A program made the translations under genes and the position numbers. Under the pieces are notes generated by a model. The model searched no databases. It was given only the letters and a program-made list of their open reading frames with translations, and was not told the DNA's origin. 25,935 nt of DNA from CAZGOM01 sp964527265 (GTDB lineage: Bacteria; Planctomycetota; Phycisphaerae; Phycisphaerales; Phycisphaeraceae), in NCBI GenBank assembly GCA_964527265.1, contig CAZGOM010000074.1, forward strand, positions 1 through 25,935, in the 5' to 3' direction. This document shows, piece after piece, positions 16,389 to 24,678 of this stretch (position 1 is its first letter; each line of letters begins with the position of its first letter).

Positions 16389-16577
16389 ATGCTTCCTTGC
16401 CAACGCAAAAGCCGGTCGCAAAGCAAAATGCGCCGGTCTCACAACGCTCTCAAGCCCATCGGTAACGTCAAGTGCCCCAACTGCGCCAGCGCCAAGCTGC
16501 CGCACGCGGCCTGCGCTGCCTGTGGCTATGTTCGCCCGGGCCTGAAGCTGAAGGTTGCCTCCGCAACCCAAGAATAA
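16389..16577 (+). CDS. rpmF: 50S ribosomal protein L32 (bL32)
   Basis: The 62-residue product has the L32 core MRRSHNALK, then the zinc-ribbon cysteines CPNC and CAAC flanking KLPHAA, as in L32 proteins of the four-Cys type. The N-terminus MLPCQRKSRSQSK replaces the usual MAVPKRKxSKS; the extra Cys at position 4 is unusual. The ATG at 16389 has AAAGGG about 8-9 nt upstream. An in-frame ATG at 16293 would add 32 residues foreign to L32. The stop is 12 nt before plsX, the classic rpmF-plsX arrangement. The usual upstream yceD (DUF177) is absent, with repeat elements in its place. Confidence 0.95.
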   Translation: MLPCQRKSRSQSKMRRSHNALKPIGNVKCPNCASAKLPHAACAACGYVRPGLKLKVASATQE

Positions 16578-16589
16578 CGAGGTCCTATC

Positions 16590-17618
16590 GTGCGCATCGC
16601 GGTTGACGTGATGGGTGGCGATAACGCCCCGGACGCCATTTTAACAGGGTGTCTGAACGCGGTCGAACTTCTTGGCCCTGGCGATACACTGGTCCTCATC
16701 GGCGATCAAGAGATCATCCGTGAAGGCATCAGCGAACGCGGGCTCAAGAATGAGAAGCGTATTGAGGTGTTTCCCACCACCCAGGTTATCGGCATGAGCG
16801 AGCTGCCTGTCACGGCTCTGCGCAACAAGCCTGACAGCTCCATCGTTCGCATGGGCTGGCTGGGCTCCAAGCGCGCTGGTGACAAGCGCTGCGACATTAT
16901 CATCAGCGCCGGCAACACCGGCGCCTGTGTCGCTTCCGCACAGATGTCCATGCGCCGCCTCCCCGGCGTCAATCGCCCGGGCATCGCCGTCACCATCCCC
17001 ACCTTCCACGGCCCCATCGTCGTCTGCGACGTGGGCGCAAACCCCGAACCCAAAGCCCACCACCTCCACCAGTACGGCCACATGGCCGCGGTGTACGCCA
17101 ACAAGATCATCGGCATCCCAAACCCCCGGGTCGCCCTGCTCTCCATCGGCGGTGAGGAATCCAAAGGCAACGCCCTCGTCAAGGAAGCCGGCAAGCTCAT
17201 GCGCGCCGATTCCACCCTCCCCTATGTCGGCTACGTCGAAGGCCGCGAGCTCTTCGAAGGCAAAACCGACGTCGTCGTCACCGAAGGCTTCGCCGGAAAC
17301 GTCGTCCTCAAGCTCGCCGAAGGCCTCTCCTCCGGACTCTTTCGCCTCATCGCCCGCGAAATCTTCGAGCAAGACCCCGAGCTCATGCTCCGCTTCGAGC
17401 CCGTCGTCAAAACCATCTATAAAAAGCACGACTACCACGAATACGGCGGCGCCCCCCTCCTTGGCGCCAACGGCATCTTCCTCAAATGCCACGGCTCCAG
17501 CGAAGCTCGCACCATCTATAACGCCATCCGCAACGCCCAGGTCTTCGCCCGCCTCGGGGTCAACGACGCCATCGTCGAACGCCTCGCCAAACTTGAACCC
17601 ATCAAGGACGAGGAATAA
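16590..17618 (+). CDS. plsX: Phosphate acyltransferase PlsX
   Basis: PlsX converts acyl-ACP to acyl-phosphate, the acyl donor for PlsY in phospholipid synthesis, as a peripheral membrane enzyme. The 342-residue product has the family start IAVDVMGGDNAP, then SAGNTGA, RPGIAVTIPT, DVGANPEPKAHHLHQYGHMA, LLSIGGEESKGN, VTEGFAGNVVLKLAEG and GGAPLLGANG. Length is normal. The start is GTG with GAGG 7 nt upstream; the next ATG would cut into the conserved N-terminus. It is tightly placed between rpmF (12 nt) and fabH (3 nt). Confidence 0.97.
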   Translation: MRIAVDVMGGDNAPDAILTGCLNAVELLGPGDTLVLIGDQEIIREGISERGLKNEKRIEVFPTTQVIGMSELPVTALRNKPDSSIVRMGWLGSKRAGDKRCDIIISAGNTGACVASAQMSMRRLPGVNRPGIAVTIPTFHGPIVVCDVGANPEPKAHHLHQYGHMAAVYANKIIGIPNPRVALLSIGGEESKGNALVKEAGKLMRADSTLPYVGYVEGRELFEGKTDVVVTEGFAGNVVLKLAEGLSSGLFRLIAREIFEQDPELMLRFEPVVKTIYKKHDYHEYGGAPLLGANGIFLKCHGSSEARTIYNAIRNAQVFARLGVNDAIVERLAKLEPIKDEE

Positions 17619-17621
17619 ACC

Positions 17622-18650
17622 ATGACGCGCGCAGGTCTGCCCGCAAACGGGCAAAACCTCAAAGCTTTTGGCGTCGCCATTGCCGGCACCGGCATGGGCG
17701 TCCCCGGCCGCGTCATGACCAATCACGACATCGCCAAGAATGTCGACACCAACGACGAATGGATCACCCAGCGCACCGGCATCAAGCAGCGCAATGTCAT
17801 CACCGACGACCAATCTCTCCGCTCTATCTGCTCTGACGCCTTGAAAGCCGCCCTCGCCGACGCGGGCCAGAAACCCTCTGACCTTAACATGGTCATCCTC
17901 GCCACCCTCAGCCCCGAAATGACCTGCCCCTCCACCGCCGCCCGCGTCGTCGCCGATGTCGGCGCCGTCCCCGCCGGCGCAATCGAAATCTCCGCCGCCT
18001 GCTCCGGCTTTGTCTATGGCTTAAACATGGCCGTCGGCATGATCGCCTCCGGCTTCTACTCCAACATCGCCGTCATCGGCGGCGAAGCGCTCAGCAAAGT
18101 CGTCAACTGGCATGACCGCGGCACCTGCATCCTCTTTGGCGACGGCGCAGCCGCCGCCATCCTCACCCGCACCGATGACCCCTCCCAGGGCTGCCTTTAC
18201 CAGACCATTGGCTCCAACGGCAACGGCTGGGTCGACCTCTTTGTGCCCCGCGACCAGAAAGACCTCCCCCCTGAAGGCAAAACCCCCTTCAACGGCCAGT
18301 TCAACACCCTCCACATGAACGGCCGCGAAGTCTTCAAATTCGCCGTCAGCACGCTCCAGAACGCCATCGACGGCGCGCTCAAGGCCAACGGCCTACAGCC
18401 CTCCGACCTGGCCATGGTCATCTCCCACCAGTCCAACGCCCGCATCCTCGAAGCCGCACGCGACAAAACCGGCCTCAAACCCGAACAGCTTTACATCAAC
18501 ATCGACCGCTACGGCAACACCTCCGCCGCCAGCGTCCCCATCTGCCTCCATGAGCTCCGCCAGGATAAACGCCTCAAAAAAGGCGACCTCGTCCTCTTCG
18601 TGGGGCTCGGCGGAGGCCTCACCTGGGCCTCCAGCCTCTGGAGACTCTAA
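17622..18650 (+). CDS. fabH: Beta-ketoacyl-ACP synthase III (KASIII)
   Basis: FabH condenses an acyl-CoA primer, usually acetyl-CoA, with malonyl-ACP to start fatty acid synthesis. The 342-residue product has the catalytic triad C127 (SAACSGF), H269 (ISHQSN) and N299 (RYGNTSAASVP), plus the family motifs NDEWITQRTGI and FGDGAAA. The initial 15 residues (TRAGLPANGQNLKAF) are slightly longer than in most FabH. The ATG lies 3 nt after the plsX stop, with a GAGG Shine-Dalgarno inside plsX, so the two are coupled. Branched- or straight-chain primer preference cannot be read from the sequence. Confidence 0.97.
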   Translation: MTRAGLPANGQNLKAFGVAIAGTGMGVPGRVMTNHDIAKNVDTNDEWITQRTGIKQRNVITDDQSLRSICSDALKAALADAGQKPSDLNMVILATLSPEMTCPSTAARVVADVGAVPAGAIEISAACSGFVYGLNMAVGMIASGFYSNIAVIGGEALSKVVNWHDRGTCILFGDGAAAAILTRTDDPSQGCLYQTIGSNGNGWVDLFVPRDQKDLPPEGKTPFNGQFNTLHMNGREVFKFAVSTLQNAIDGALKANGLQPSDLAMVISHQSNARILEAARDKTGLKPEQLYINIDRYGNTSAASVPICLHELRQDKRLKKGDLVLFVGLGGGLTWASSLWRL

Positions 18651-18721
18651 ACCCCTCCTTACTCTTCCCCGCCTCTGCTTCCCACCCGAACCCCGACACC
18701 CGACACCCGAAACCCGCCACC

Positions 18722-19675
18722 ATGAACCAACCCACCGACAATCAGCTCGTCCTTCTGTGTCCCGGCCAGGGCGCGCAGCACGTGGGCATGGGCGCCGCCT
18801 GGGCTGCCAAATACCCCGTCGCGCAGGCAACCTTTGACGAAGCGCGCGAAGTCCTCGGGTTTGATCTCCTCAAAACCTGCACCGAAGGCCCCGAAGAAAA
18901 CATCGCCCGCACCGACATCGCCCAGATCGCCATCTACACCACCTCCATCGCCTGCTTCCGCGCCCTCCACGGCGCTGGCAAGCTCACCGCGCCCACCGCC
19001 ACCGCAGGCCTCTCCCTGGGTGAATTCACCGCCCTCCACCTCGCCGGCGCTTTCGACTTCGCCACCGGCCTCAAACTCGTCTCCCTGCGCGGCAAAGCCA
19101 TGCAGGAAGCCGCCACCTCCGTCGCCTCCGGCATGGTCGCCCTCATCGGCGCCGACGAAAACCAGGCCAACCAGGTCTGCTCACAAACCCTCGAAGGCTT
19201 TTCGGGGGCGGGCGAAGTCCTCGTCCCCGCAAACTTCAACTGCCCCGGCCAGATCGTCATCTCCGGCAGCAAGGCCGCCTGCGAAAAATCACTCGCCGTC
19301 GCCAGCGCCCTGGGTGTCAAGGCCACCGCGCTCAAGGTCGCCGGCGCATTCCACTCCCCCATCATGAAGCCCGCCGCGGAGCGCCTCAGCGCCGCGCTCG
19401 ACCAGGTCCAATGGGCCCGCCCCTCCTGCCCCGTCCTGTCCAACGTCACCGGCCTCGCACACGATGGGGAAAACCCCGAATCCATCAAAGAAAAACTCGT
19501 TCAGCAGCTCACCAGCCCCGTTCGCTGGGAAGAATGTGTACGCTGGCTCATCGCCAAGGCATCCCCCGGAACCGGCGCGCGCTTTGTCGAGCTCTCGCCA
19601 AACAAGTCGCTTTCGGGCATGATGCGCCGTATCGACAAAGCCGTGAAGGTCGAAAACTTCGCCGAACCCGAATGA
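18722..19675 (+). CDS. fabD: Malonyl-CoA:ACP transacylase
   Basis: FabD moves malonate from CoA to the ACP made by the downstream acpP gene. The 317-residue product contains PGQGAQ (14-19), the nucleophile elbow GLSLGE with S98, R123 (SLRGKAMQ) and H211 (GAFHSPIM). The elbow has Leu where most FabD proteins have His (GHSLGE); the catalytic Ser and His are present, so activity is expected. The gene starts 71 nt after fabH. It has no clear Shine-Dalgarno before the ATG. The spacer contains short CCCGACA-type reiterations. Confidence 0.95.
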   Translation: MNQPTDNQLVLLCPGQGAQHVGMGAAWAAKYPVAQATFDEAREVLGFDLLKTCTEGPEENIARTDIAQIAIYTTSIACFRALHGAGKLTAPTATAGLSLGEFTALHLAGAFDFATGLKLVSLRGKAMQEAATSVASGMVALIGADENQANQVCSQTLEGFSGAGEVLVPANFNCPGQIVISGSKAACEKSLAVASALGVKATALKVAGAFHSPIMKPAAERLSAALDQVQWARPSCPVLSNVTGLAHDGENPESIKEKLVQQLTSPVRWEECVRWLIAKASPGTGARFVELSPNKSLSGMMRRIDKAVKVENFAEPE

Positions 19676-19723
19676 TCATCCCCCCGGCTTTCATCTGAAA
19701 CCCAGGCCAAAGGCAGCGCAACC

Positions 19724-20059
19724 ATGAGCAACAAAATCAAAAAACAGGCCAACCAGGCCCTCCGCACGCTCGACGAAGACGAACGTCTCCGCCGCGAACG
19801 CGCCGTCCTCCGCCTGGTCCTCCTGGTCGAAGCCGCCGGCACCGTCACCCGCATGCAGCAGCTTGGCCTTTTCAACAACGACCTCGAAGCCCTCTCCCTC
19901 ATGACCCGCCTCGCCCCCCCCAGCCGCGGCGGCGTCCGCCCCGACGCCGAATCAGAGGAAGACTGGCGCAAGCTCATCGAAGAAGGCATCAAGGAATTCT
20001 CCATCGACTTCCTCGTCCAGGCCCGCAGGCAGATGGACGAACGCTCCACTCCCCGCTAA
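19724..20059 (+). CDS. Conserved-position hypothetical protein within the fab cluster
   Basis: I do not recognise this 111-residue protein. It is soluble and highly charged, with no signal peptide. Residues 1-50 (basic start, then LDEDERLRRERAVLRLVLLVEAAGTVTRMQQLG) and 75-108 (EEDWRKLIEEGIKEFSIDFLVQARRQM) are predicted helices, with a proline- and glycine-containing loop (APPSRGG) between. It starts 48 nt after fabD and ends 63 nt before fabG, with codon use like its neighbours, so it is very probably translated as part of the operon. An AAAGG lies upstream of the ATG at a long spacing. A structural or regulatory role in fatty acid synthesis is only a guess from context. Confidence 0.8.
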   Translation: MSNKIKKQANQALRTLDEDERLRRERAVLRLVLLVEAAGTVTRMQQLGLFNNDLEALSLMTRLAPPSRGGVRPDAESEEDWRKLIEEGIKEFSIDFLVQARRQMDERSTPR

Positions 20060-20122
20060 AACCACACTCCTTCCGGCCTCAAACAAAACTCTCCCGATCA
20101 AAGAAACACCAAGGAACGCGTC

Positions 20123-20866
20123 ATGAGTCAAGAAACCAGGGTTGCAGTCGTCACCGGAGCCTCGCGCGGCATCGGCGAACACATCGCCCTCGCCCTCGCC
20201 AAGCAGGGCCGCCACGTGGTCCTCGTCGCACGCAACGCCGACAAACTCCAGGAAGTCAAAGCCAAAATTGAAGCCTCCGGCGGCAAAGCCTCCGTTGAAA
20301 CCTGCGACTTCGCCGACGGCAAAGCCGTCGAAGCACTCATCGAACGCGTCGTCGACACCCACAAACGCCTCGACATTCTCGTCAACAACGCCGGCATCAC
20401 CGCCGACACCCTCGTCCTCCGCATGACCGACGAGCAGTTCGACCAGGTCCTCAACGTCAACCTCCGCAGCGTCTTCATCGCCTGCCGTCAGGCCCTCCGC
20501 CCCATGATGCGCGGCAAGTTCGGCCGCATCGTCAACATCGGCTCCGTCTCCGGCCTCGTCGGAAACGCCGGCCAGGCCAACTACGCCACCGCCAAAGCCG
20601 GCCTCATCGGCCTCACCAAGACCATCGCCAAGGAAATGGCCGCGAAAAATATCACCGCCAACATCGTGGCACCCGGCTTCATCGAAACCGACATGACCAC
20701 CGTCCTCCCCCAGCAGGTCAAGGACATCGCCATCGAGCACACACCCGTCAAACGCTTCGGAAAACCCGAGGAAATCGCAGGTGCAGTCGCCTACTTCACC
20801 TCCGACGAAGCTGGCTACACCACCGGACAAGTCATCGCCGTCGACGGCGGAATGACCATGTATTAA
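20123..20866 (+). CDS. fabG: 3-oxoacyl-ACP reductase
   Basis: FabG reduces 3-oxoacyl-ACP with NADPH in each elongation round. The 247-residue short-chain dehydrogenase has the cofactor motif TGASRGIG (11-18), NNAG (88-91), and the catalytic tetrad N113, S141, Y154 and K158 (QANYATAKAG). The C-terminal AVDGGMTMY is typical. R37 in the VARNADK stretch fits NADPH preference. AAGGAA precedes the ATG. The next gene, acpP, has its own promoter. Confidence 0.97.
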   Translation: MSQETRVAVVTGASRGIGEHIALALAKQGRHVVLVARNADKLQEVKAKIEASGGKASVETCDFADGKAVEALIERVVDTHKRLDILVNNAGITADTLVLRMTDEQFDQVLNVNLRSVFIACRQALRPMMRGKFGRIVNIGSVSGLVGNAGQANYATAKAGLIGLTKTIAKEMAAKNITANIVAPGFIETDMTTVLPQQVKDIAIEHTPVKRFGKPEEIAGAVAYFTSDEAGYTTGQVIAVDGGMTMY

Positions 20867-20908
20867 AGATAAAACAACTGTTGTGCCCGCTTTCTGAGCG
20901 TCAAGCGC

Positions 20909-20937
20909 TTGGCACAAGCCCCATCCGACGCTATATT
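20909..20937 (+). promoter_or_regulatory. Promoter of acpP
   Basis: TTGGCA (20909-20914) and TATATT (20932-20937) are separated by 17 nt, giving a strong sigma-70-like promoter with a leader of about 60 nt. A perfect 10-bp palindrome CAAGCGCTTG (20902-20911) overlaps the -35 and could be a repressor site. Confidence 0.75.
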
Positions 20938-21005
20938 CTCTAGCCTGAAAACGCCCGGCCTAAGCCTAACAAGAGGCTGCCAAACCGGCACCAAGGAGAC
21001 GACCG

Positions 21006-21263
21006 ATGTCTGACCTCGAGAAGGAAATCGAAGAAAAGGTGATCGCCATTGTTGCTGAGCAACTCGGCGTCGATAAAAGCGAGATCACTCGCGACACCCA
21101 CTTCGTCAACGACCTCAATGCCGACAGCCTCGACACCGTCGAGCTCGTCATGGAATTCGAAGACGAATTCGAAACCACCATCCCCGACGAACAGGCTGAA
21201 AAAATTCAGACCGTCGGCCAGGCGATTGAATACATCAAGACGCACATGGACAAGAAGCAGTAA
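21006..21263 (+). CDS. acpP: Acyl carrier protein
   Basis: The acidic 85-residue protein carries the growing acyl chain on a 4'-phosphopantetheine attached to S41 in the motif NADSLDTVELVM. The three-helix ACP pattern is complete (IEEKVIAIVAEQLGV, LDTVELVMEFEDEF, VGQAIEYIKTH). A strong AAGGAG lies 7 nt before the ATG. Its own promoter fits the need for far more AcpP than the enzymes. It is followed by a hairpin and then fabF. Confidence 0.98.
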   Translation: MSDLEKEIEEKVIAIVAEQLGVDKSEITRDTHFVNDLNADSLDTVELVMEFEDEFETTIPDEQAEKIQTVGQAIEYIKTHMDKKQ

Positions 21264-21333
21264 GACTGCTTTCCCCCTGTTGACAGGCTCACACGCCTAT
21301 CATTCAGGGTGTCAGGAACTTTAAGCACAGCCG

Positions 21334-21356
21334 CCCCGGCGACAAACCGTCCGGGG
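21334..21356 (+). terminator. Hairpin between acpP and fabF, possible attenuator
   Basis: CCCCGG (21334-21339) and CCGGGG (21351-21356) can pair around an 11-nt loop, followed by GGTTTGCTTT. An alternative pairing is CAAACC with GGTTTG. It sits 33 nt before the fabF ATG and could reduce read-through so that acpP mRNA exceeds fabF mRNA. The T run is weak. Confidence 0.45.
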
Positions 21357-21388
21357 GGTTTGCTTTATGCCAGAGAGCTAGCGCAACT

Positions 21389-22627
21389 ATGAGCAGACGC
21401 CGCGTTGTTGTTACCGGTATGGGTTGGGTCACCAGCCTCGGCCTCTCCGTCCCCGCGGTCTACAAAGACCTCCTGGCCGGTAAGTCGGGCATTAATTTGA
21501 TCAAGCGCTTCGACACCACCCGGCATAAGACCAAATTCGCCGGTGAAGTCGCCGACTGGGCCGGCGGTCCCAACATCGACGCTCGCACCGCGCGAAAAAT
21601 CGACCGCTTCGCACAGTTCGCCTTAAACAGCGCCATCGACGCCGTCAATGACGCCGGCATCGACTTCTCCAAGGAAGACCCCTGGCGCTGCGGTTCCATC
21701 ATCGGCACTGGCATCGGCGGCATCGAAGAGTTCACCGAAGGCCACGCCAAGATGCTTGAAAAGGGGCCCGACCGCGTCAGCCCCTTCATGGTCCCCAAGC
21801 TCATGTGTAACGCCTCCTCCGGCAACATCTCCATCCACTACCACCTCCACGGGCCAAACTTCGCCATCGCCACCGCCTGCGCCTCCGCCGGCCACGCCAT
21901 CGGTGAAGCCGCCAAGGCCATCCGCTACGGCGAAGCCGACATCATCATCTCCGGCGGCGCTGAAGCCGCCTGCACCGGCCTGGGCATGGCCTGCTTCATC
22001 GCTCTCCGCGCCCTCTCCGAACGCAATGATGAACCCCAGCGCGCCTCCCGCCCCTTTGATAAAGCCCGCGACGGCTTCATCCTCTCCGAAGGCGCCGGCA
22101 CCCTCGTACTCGAAGAATACGAACACGCCAAGGCCCGCGGCGCACGCATCTACGCAGAACTCGTCGGCTACGGCCAGTCCTGCGACGGCTCCCACATCAC
22201 CGCCCCCGATGAACAGGGCCGCTTCGCCGCCTACGCCATGCAAAAGGCCCTCCAGGACGCCGGCATCAACACCACCGACATCGACTACATCAACGCGCAC
22301 GGCACAAGCACGCCCCTGGGCGACATGGCCGAAACCCGCGCTGTCAAAAACCTCTTCAAAGAGCAAGCCTACAAGGTCCCCGTCAGCTCCACCAAGAGCA
22401 TGACCGGCCACCTCTTAGGCGCCTCCGGCGGCGTCGAAGCCATCATCACCGCCATGTCCATCCACACCGGCACCATCCCCCCCACCATCAACTACGAAAA
22501 CCCCGACCCCGACTGCGACCTCGACTACGTGCCCAATGTGGCCCGCGAAAAGAAGGTCAAGTACGGCATGTCCAACAGCTTTGGCTTCGGCGGCCACAAC
22601 GTCTCCCTCGTCTTCGGCCCGGTGTGA
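21389..22627 (+). CDS. fabF: Beta-ketoacyl-ACP synthase II
   Basis: FabF extends acyl-ACP by two carbons using malonyl-ACP. The 412-residue product is of normal length with the catalytic C164 (TACASAGHA), H304 (NAHGTSTPLGD), K336 and H341 (STKSMTGHLLGASG). The C-terminal MSNSFGFGGHN glycine motif is intact. The usual SGxxxxAE pattern is present around ISGGAEAA. The Shine-Dalgarno is weak (AGAGAG). It is the last gene of the cluster, ended by a strong terminator. Confidence 0.97.
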   Translation: MSRRRVVVTGMGWVTSLGLSVPAVYKDLLAGKSGINLIKRFDTTRHKTKFAGEVADWAGGPNIDARTARKIDRFAQFALNSAIDAVNDAGIDFSKEDPWRCGSIIGTGIGGIEEFTEGHAKMLEKGPDRVSPFMVPKLMCNASSGNISIHYHLHGPNFAIATACASAGHAIGEAAKAIRYGEADIIISGGAEAACTGLGMACFIALRALSERNDEPQRASRPFDKARDGFILSEGAGTLVLEEYEHAKARGARIYAELVGYGQSCDGSHITAPDEQGRFAAYAMQKALQDAGINTTDIDYINAHGTSTPLGDMAETRAVKNLFKEQAYKVPVSSTKSMTGHLLGASGGVEAIITAMSIHTGTIPPTINYENPDPDCDLDYVPNVAREKKVKYGMSNSFGFGGHNVSLVFGPV

Positions 22628-22650
22628 TACGATAAACGATCTTTCCAAGA

Positions 22651-22680
22651 ACAGCACGGCCTACGCCGTGCTGTTTTCTT
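22651..22680 (+). terminator. Rho-independent terminator of the fab cluster
   Basis: A perfect 10-bp stem ACAGCACGGC / GCCGTGCTGT with loop CTAC is followed by TTTCTTTT. Confidence 0.93.
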
Positions 22681-22731
22681 TTACATACTGCTCACTTGTA
22701 CAATTCGTTTTCACTTTTCTGGGAGTTATCA

Positions 22732-23220
22732 ATGCCGAAAAAAGCACCGTTGGAATATCCGTTTGTCCCACGATCCACAGCAACTCTTATTCCTGGACAA
22801 TTTTGGAGCATTCCGCTTTCGAACGGTAAATATGCATGCGGTAGGGTGATCCAAACTTACCCTACTGGACAAACAGGAGCACGCCGCATGTTTCTGGGGG
22901 CTCTCATGGACTGGCATTCACCTTCTCCGCCAACGAACGAAACAATTGCAAACGCCAAATGCCTGCAGCAGGCAAAAGCGCACATCATCACGATCGTGAA
23001 ATCTGGCGGCGCGATCTTGGGCCATCGAGCCCTTCAACTCGACGGGATAGAGCCGTGGCTGTTTCGCGGTGCCAAACACCATCACAATAGCTACGTTCAG
23101 CGCGGTATCGAATTGGTGCGTCCCCAAACACGCGAAGACGATAGCCTGCCGGTCATCACGGTGTGGGGATACAACGTCCCGACTATTCTCGCCGAAAGGA
23201 AATGGGGCAGAAAAAAATAG
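22732..23220 (+). CDS. Imm26-family immunity-type protein
   Basis: The 162-residue product matches the start pattern of the Imm26 family (IPGQFWSIPLSNGKYACGRVI, compare GDIFAIPLxDGRYGxGRV). In this family most members are predicted antidotes encoded beside polymorphic toxins. The ATG at 22732 has GGGAG 6 nt upstream; an in-frame ATG at 22696 has none. Codon use is clearly different from the neighbours, with many A/T third positions and lower GC, which suggests recent acquisition. No toxin gene lies next to it in the window. Biochemical function is not known; the family assignment rests on the N-terminal third. Confidence 0.75.
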   Translation: MPKKAPLEYPFVPRSTATLIPGQFWSIPLSNGKYACGRVIQTYPTGQTGARRMFLGALMDWHSPSPPTNETIANAKCLQQAKAHIITIVKSGGAILGHRALQLDGIEPWLFRGAKHHHNSYVQRGIELVRPQTREDDSLPVITVWGYNVPTILAERKWGRKK

Positions 23221-23299
23221 CTCCCAACAATCTTCGACCTCTCCGGGAATACACCCCCGCTTGGAATCCTACTCATAACCCATCCCTTATACTCCCCTC

Positions 23300-23899
23300 A
23301 TGACCACCAAACTCACCACCCAATCCACCCTCCTCACCCTCGCCCTTCTGACCCTCCTCCTCCCCGCCTGCTCCACCGCCCCTCCAAAACCCATCGACCC
23401 CACCCCCGCCCTCCCCCGCACCCAGACCACCCCCATCAAGCTCGAAATCCTTCCCTCCTGCGCCCCCATCTCCGACGCAGACAAAAAAGCCATCACAGAC
23501 TTCCTCCTCGCCCACGCCCAGGCCGCCAGCGCACTCGGCGCAGGCGAATCCGGCGGCTTCGACGCCTACATGGGCATGTTCCACTACCCCACCTTCCGCG
23601 TCGCCAACGGCAAACTCACCGTTTTAAACACTCCCCAGGACGTCGAAAAAGAAGCAAAATACGCCGTCGACCACCCCTTCCCCTCAGACTACTGGCGCAG
23701 CGAGTGGACCCGCCTGCTCATCATCGACGCCTCACCCGACAAGATCCACCTCGCCACCACCTTCAACCGCCAGCGCAAGGACGGCTCAATCATCGACACC
23801 ACCACCGGCTTCTACATCCTCGACAAAGTCAACAACCACTGGGGCATCCGCGGCCGCTCCAGCTTCGCGCCCGAGAGTCATCGCGACCCTTCTTCGTAA
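23300..23899 (+). CDS. Small predicted lipoprotein, NTF2/SnoaL-like
   Basis: The 199-residue product has a lipoprotein signal peptide with the lipobox L21-P22-A23-C24, so the mature protein would be lipid-anchored from C24. A proline- and threonine-rich spacer (24-48) precedes a globular domain, with a helix (DKKAITDFLLAHAQAASAL), then MFHYPTFRVANGKLTVL, DYWRSEWTRLLIIDASPDKIHLATTFNRQ and TGFYILDKVNNHWGIRGRSSF. This is reminiscent of the cone-shaped NTF2-like fold (DUF4440 or SnoaL type). There is no Shine-Dalgarno, and a TATACT lies only 6 nt before the ATG. The ligand or role is unknown. Confidence 0.8.
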   Translation: MTTKLTTQSTLLTLALLTLLLPACSTAPPKPIDPTPALPRTQTTPIKLEILPSCAPISDADKKAITDFLLAHAQAASALGAGESGGFDAYMGMFHYPTFRVANGKLTVLNTPQDVEKEAKYAVDHPFPSDYWRSEWTRLLIIDASPDKIHLATTFNRQRKDGSIIDTTTGFYILDKVNNHWGIRGRSSFAPESHRDPSS

Positions 23900-23970
23900 A
23901 TCTGCGTCCAAAAAGCGAATGTCAGGGATCCTGCTGAAGCACACCCTTCTCACCCCCGCATTCCCGCCAC

Positions 23971-24678
23971 TCACTGCTTTTTAATCCGCCAGTAAGGATG
24001 CGACGAATAAGTAGCCGGATCCGGCGGCAACGGCACCGCATGCCCGTCAGCCATCAGAAAATTCGTGCGTTCGCTGTGCCGGCTCACCGGGGCATAAGAG
24101 TCGTTATAGATAAACGGCAGATAAAACTCGTTCGGCTTGATCACATACGAAAGCACCGTCCCCGAATCACCCACCACAATCGTCTCCACCGGGTTGTCCA
24201 GGTCCGTCAGCCGCGCCGATTGCCCCGTAGCCGCAGTGTACCTGTAGTCGATGTGCGTCAGCGCCAGGTAATTGATGCCGTACCCGATTTGAGTGGGAGT
24301 GATCCCGGTCGCTCCCTGCAGCGGCGCCTCCGGGCAGGTTAAAATCCGCTCCGGCCCTTTGCCGTTGCCCAGCAAGTCCGCATAGCTCGTCAGCGGTGCA
24401 TCCACGCCAAGATATCCCACCGCAAGTTTCGCATACCACATGGCGTTCGTATTGAATGTGCCGTCATACGACGCGGGAAAGTAATACTTGTAGTCGCTGT
24501 GGTAGTACCCGGTCAGTTGCCCGATCTGCCGCTGATTCGCCAGGCACACGGCATTTTTCGCCGCCATCCTCGCCTTGTTCAATGACGGAAGCAGCATTGA
24601 AATCAGCAACGTGACAATGGATATGACAACCAGCAATTCGATCAGTGTGAACGCCTTCCGCACTCGCTTTTGATTCAT
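23971..24678 (-). CDS. Prepilin-type N-terminal cleavage/methylation protein with H-x9-DG domain
   Basis: The 235-residue product begins MNQKRVRKA followed by FTLIELLVVISIVTLLISMLLPSL, the prepilin leader and transmembrane helix with Glu at +5. The conserved NQRQIGQL segment and the C-terminal RHSERTNFLMADGHAVPL (canonical H-x9-DG) place it with the planctomycete and lentisphaeral prepilin-like proteins. GGAG lies 8 nt before the ATG. It is shorter than, and only distantly related to, the tandem pair at 13979-15884. It converges with the lipoprotein gene, with 71 bp between the two stops. Confidence 0.9.
   Translation of the reverse strand: MNQKRVRKAFTLIELLVVISIVTLLISMLLPSLNKARMAAKNAVCLANQRQIGQLTGYYHSDYKYYFPASYDGTFNTNAMWYAKLAVGYLGVDAPLTSYADLLGNGKGPERILTCPEAPLQGATGITPTQIGYGINYLALTHIDYRYTAATGQSARLTDLDNPVETIVVGDSGTVLSYVIKPNEFYLPFIYNDSYAPVSRHSERTNFLMADGHAVPLPPDPATYSSHPYWRIKKQ

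Noticed and set aside
16641..17813. 390-codon open frame on the minus strand opposite plsX
   Set aside because: It is a by-product of the GC-rich wobble pattern of plsX and fabH; composition is biased to Gly/Val/Asp/Ala and no family is recognisable.
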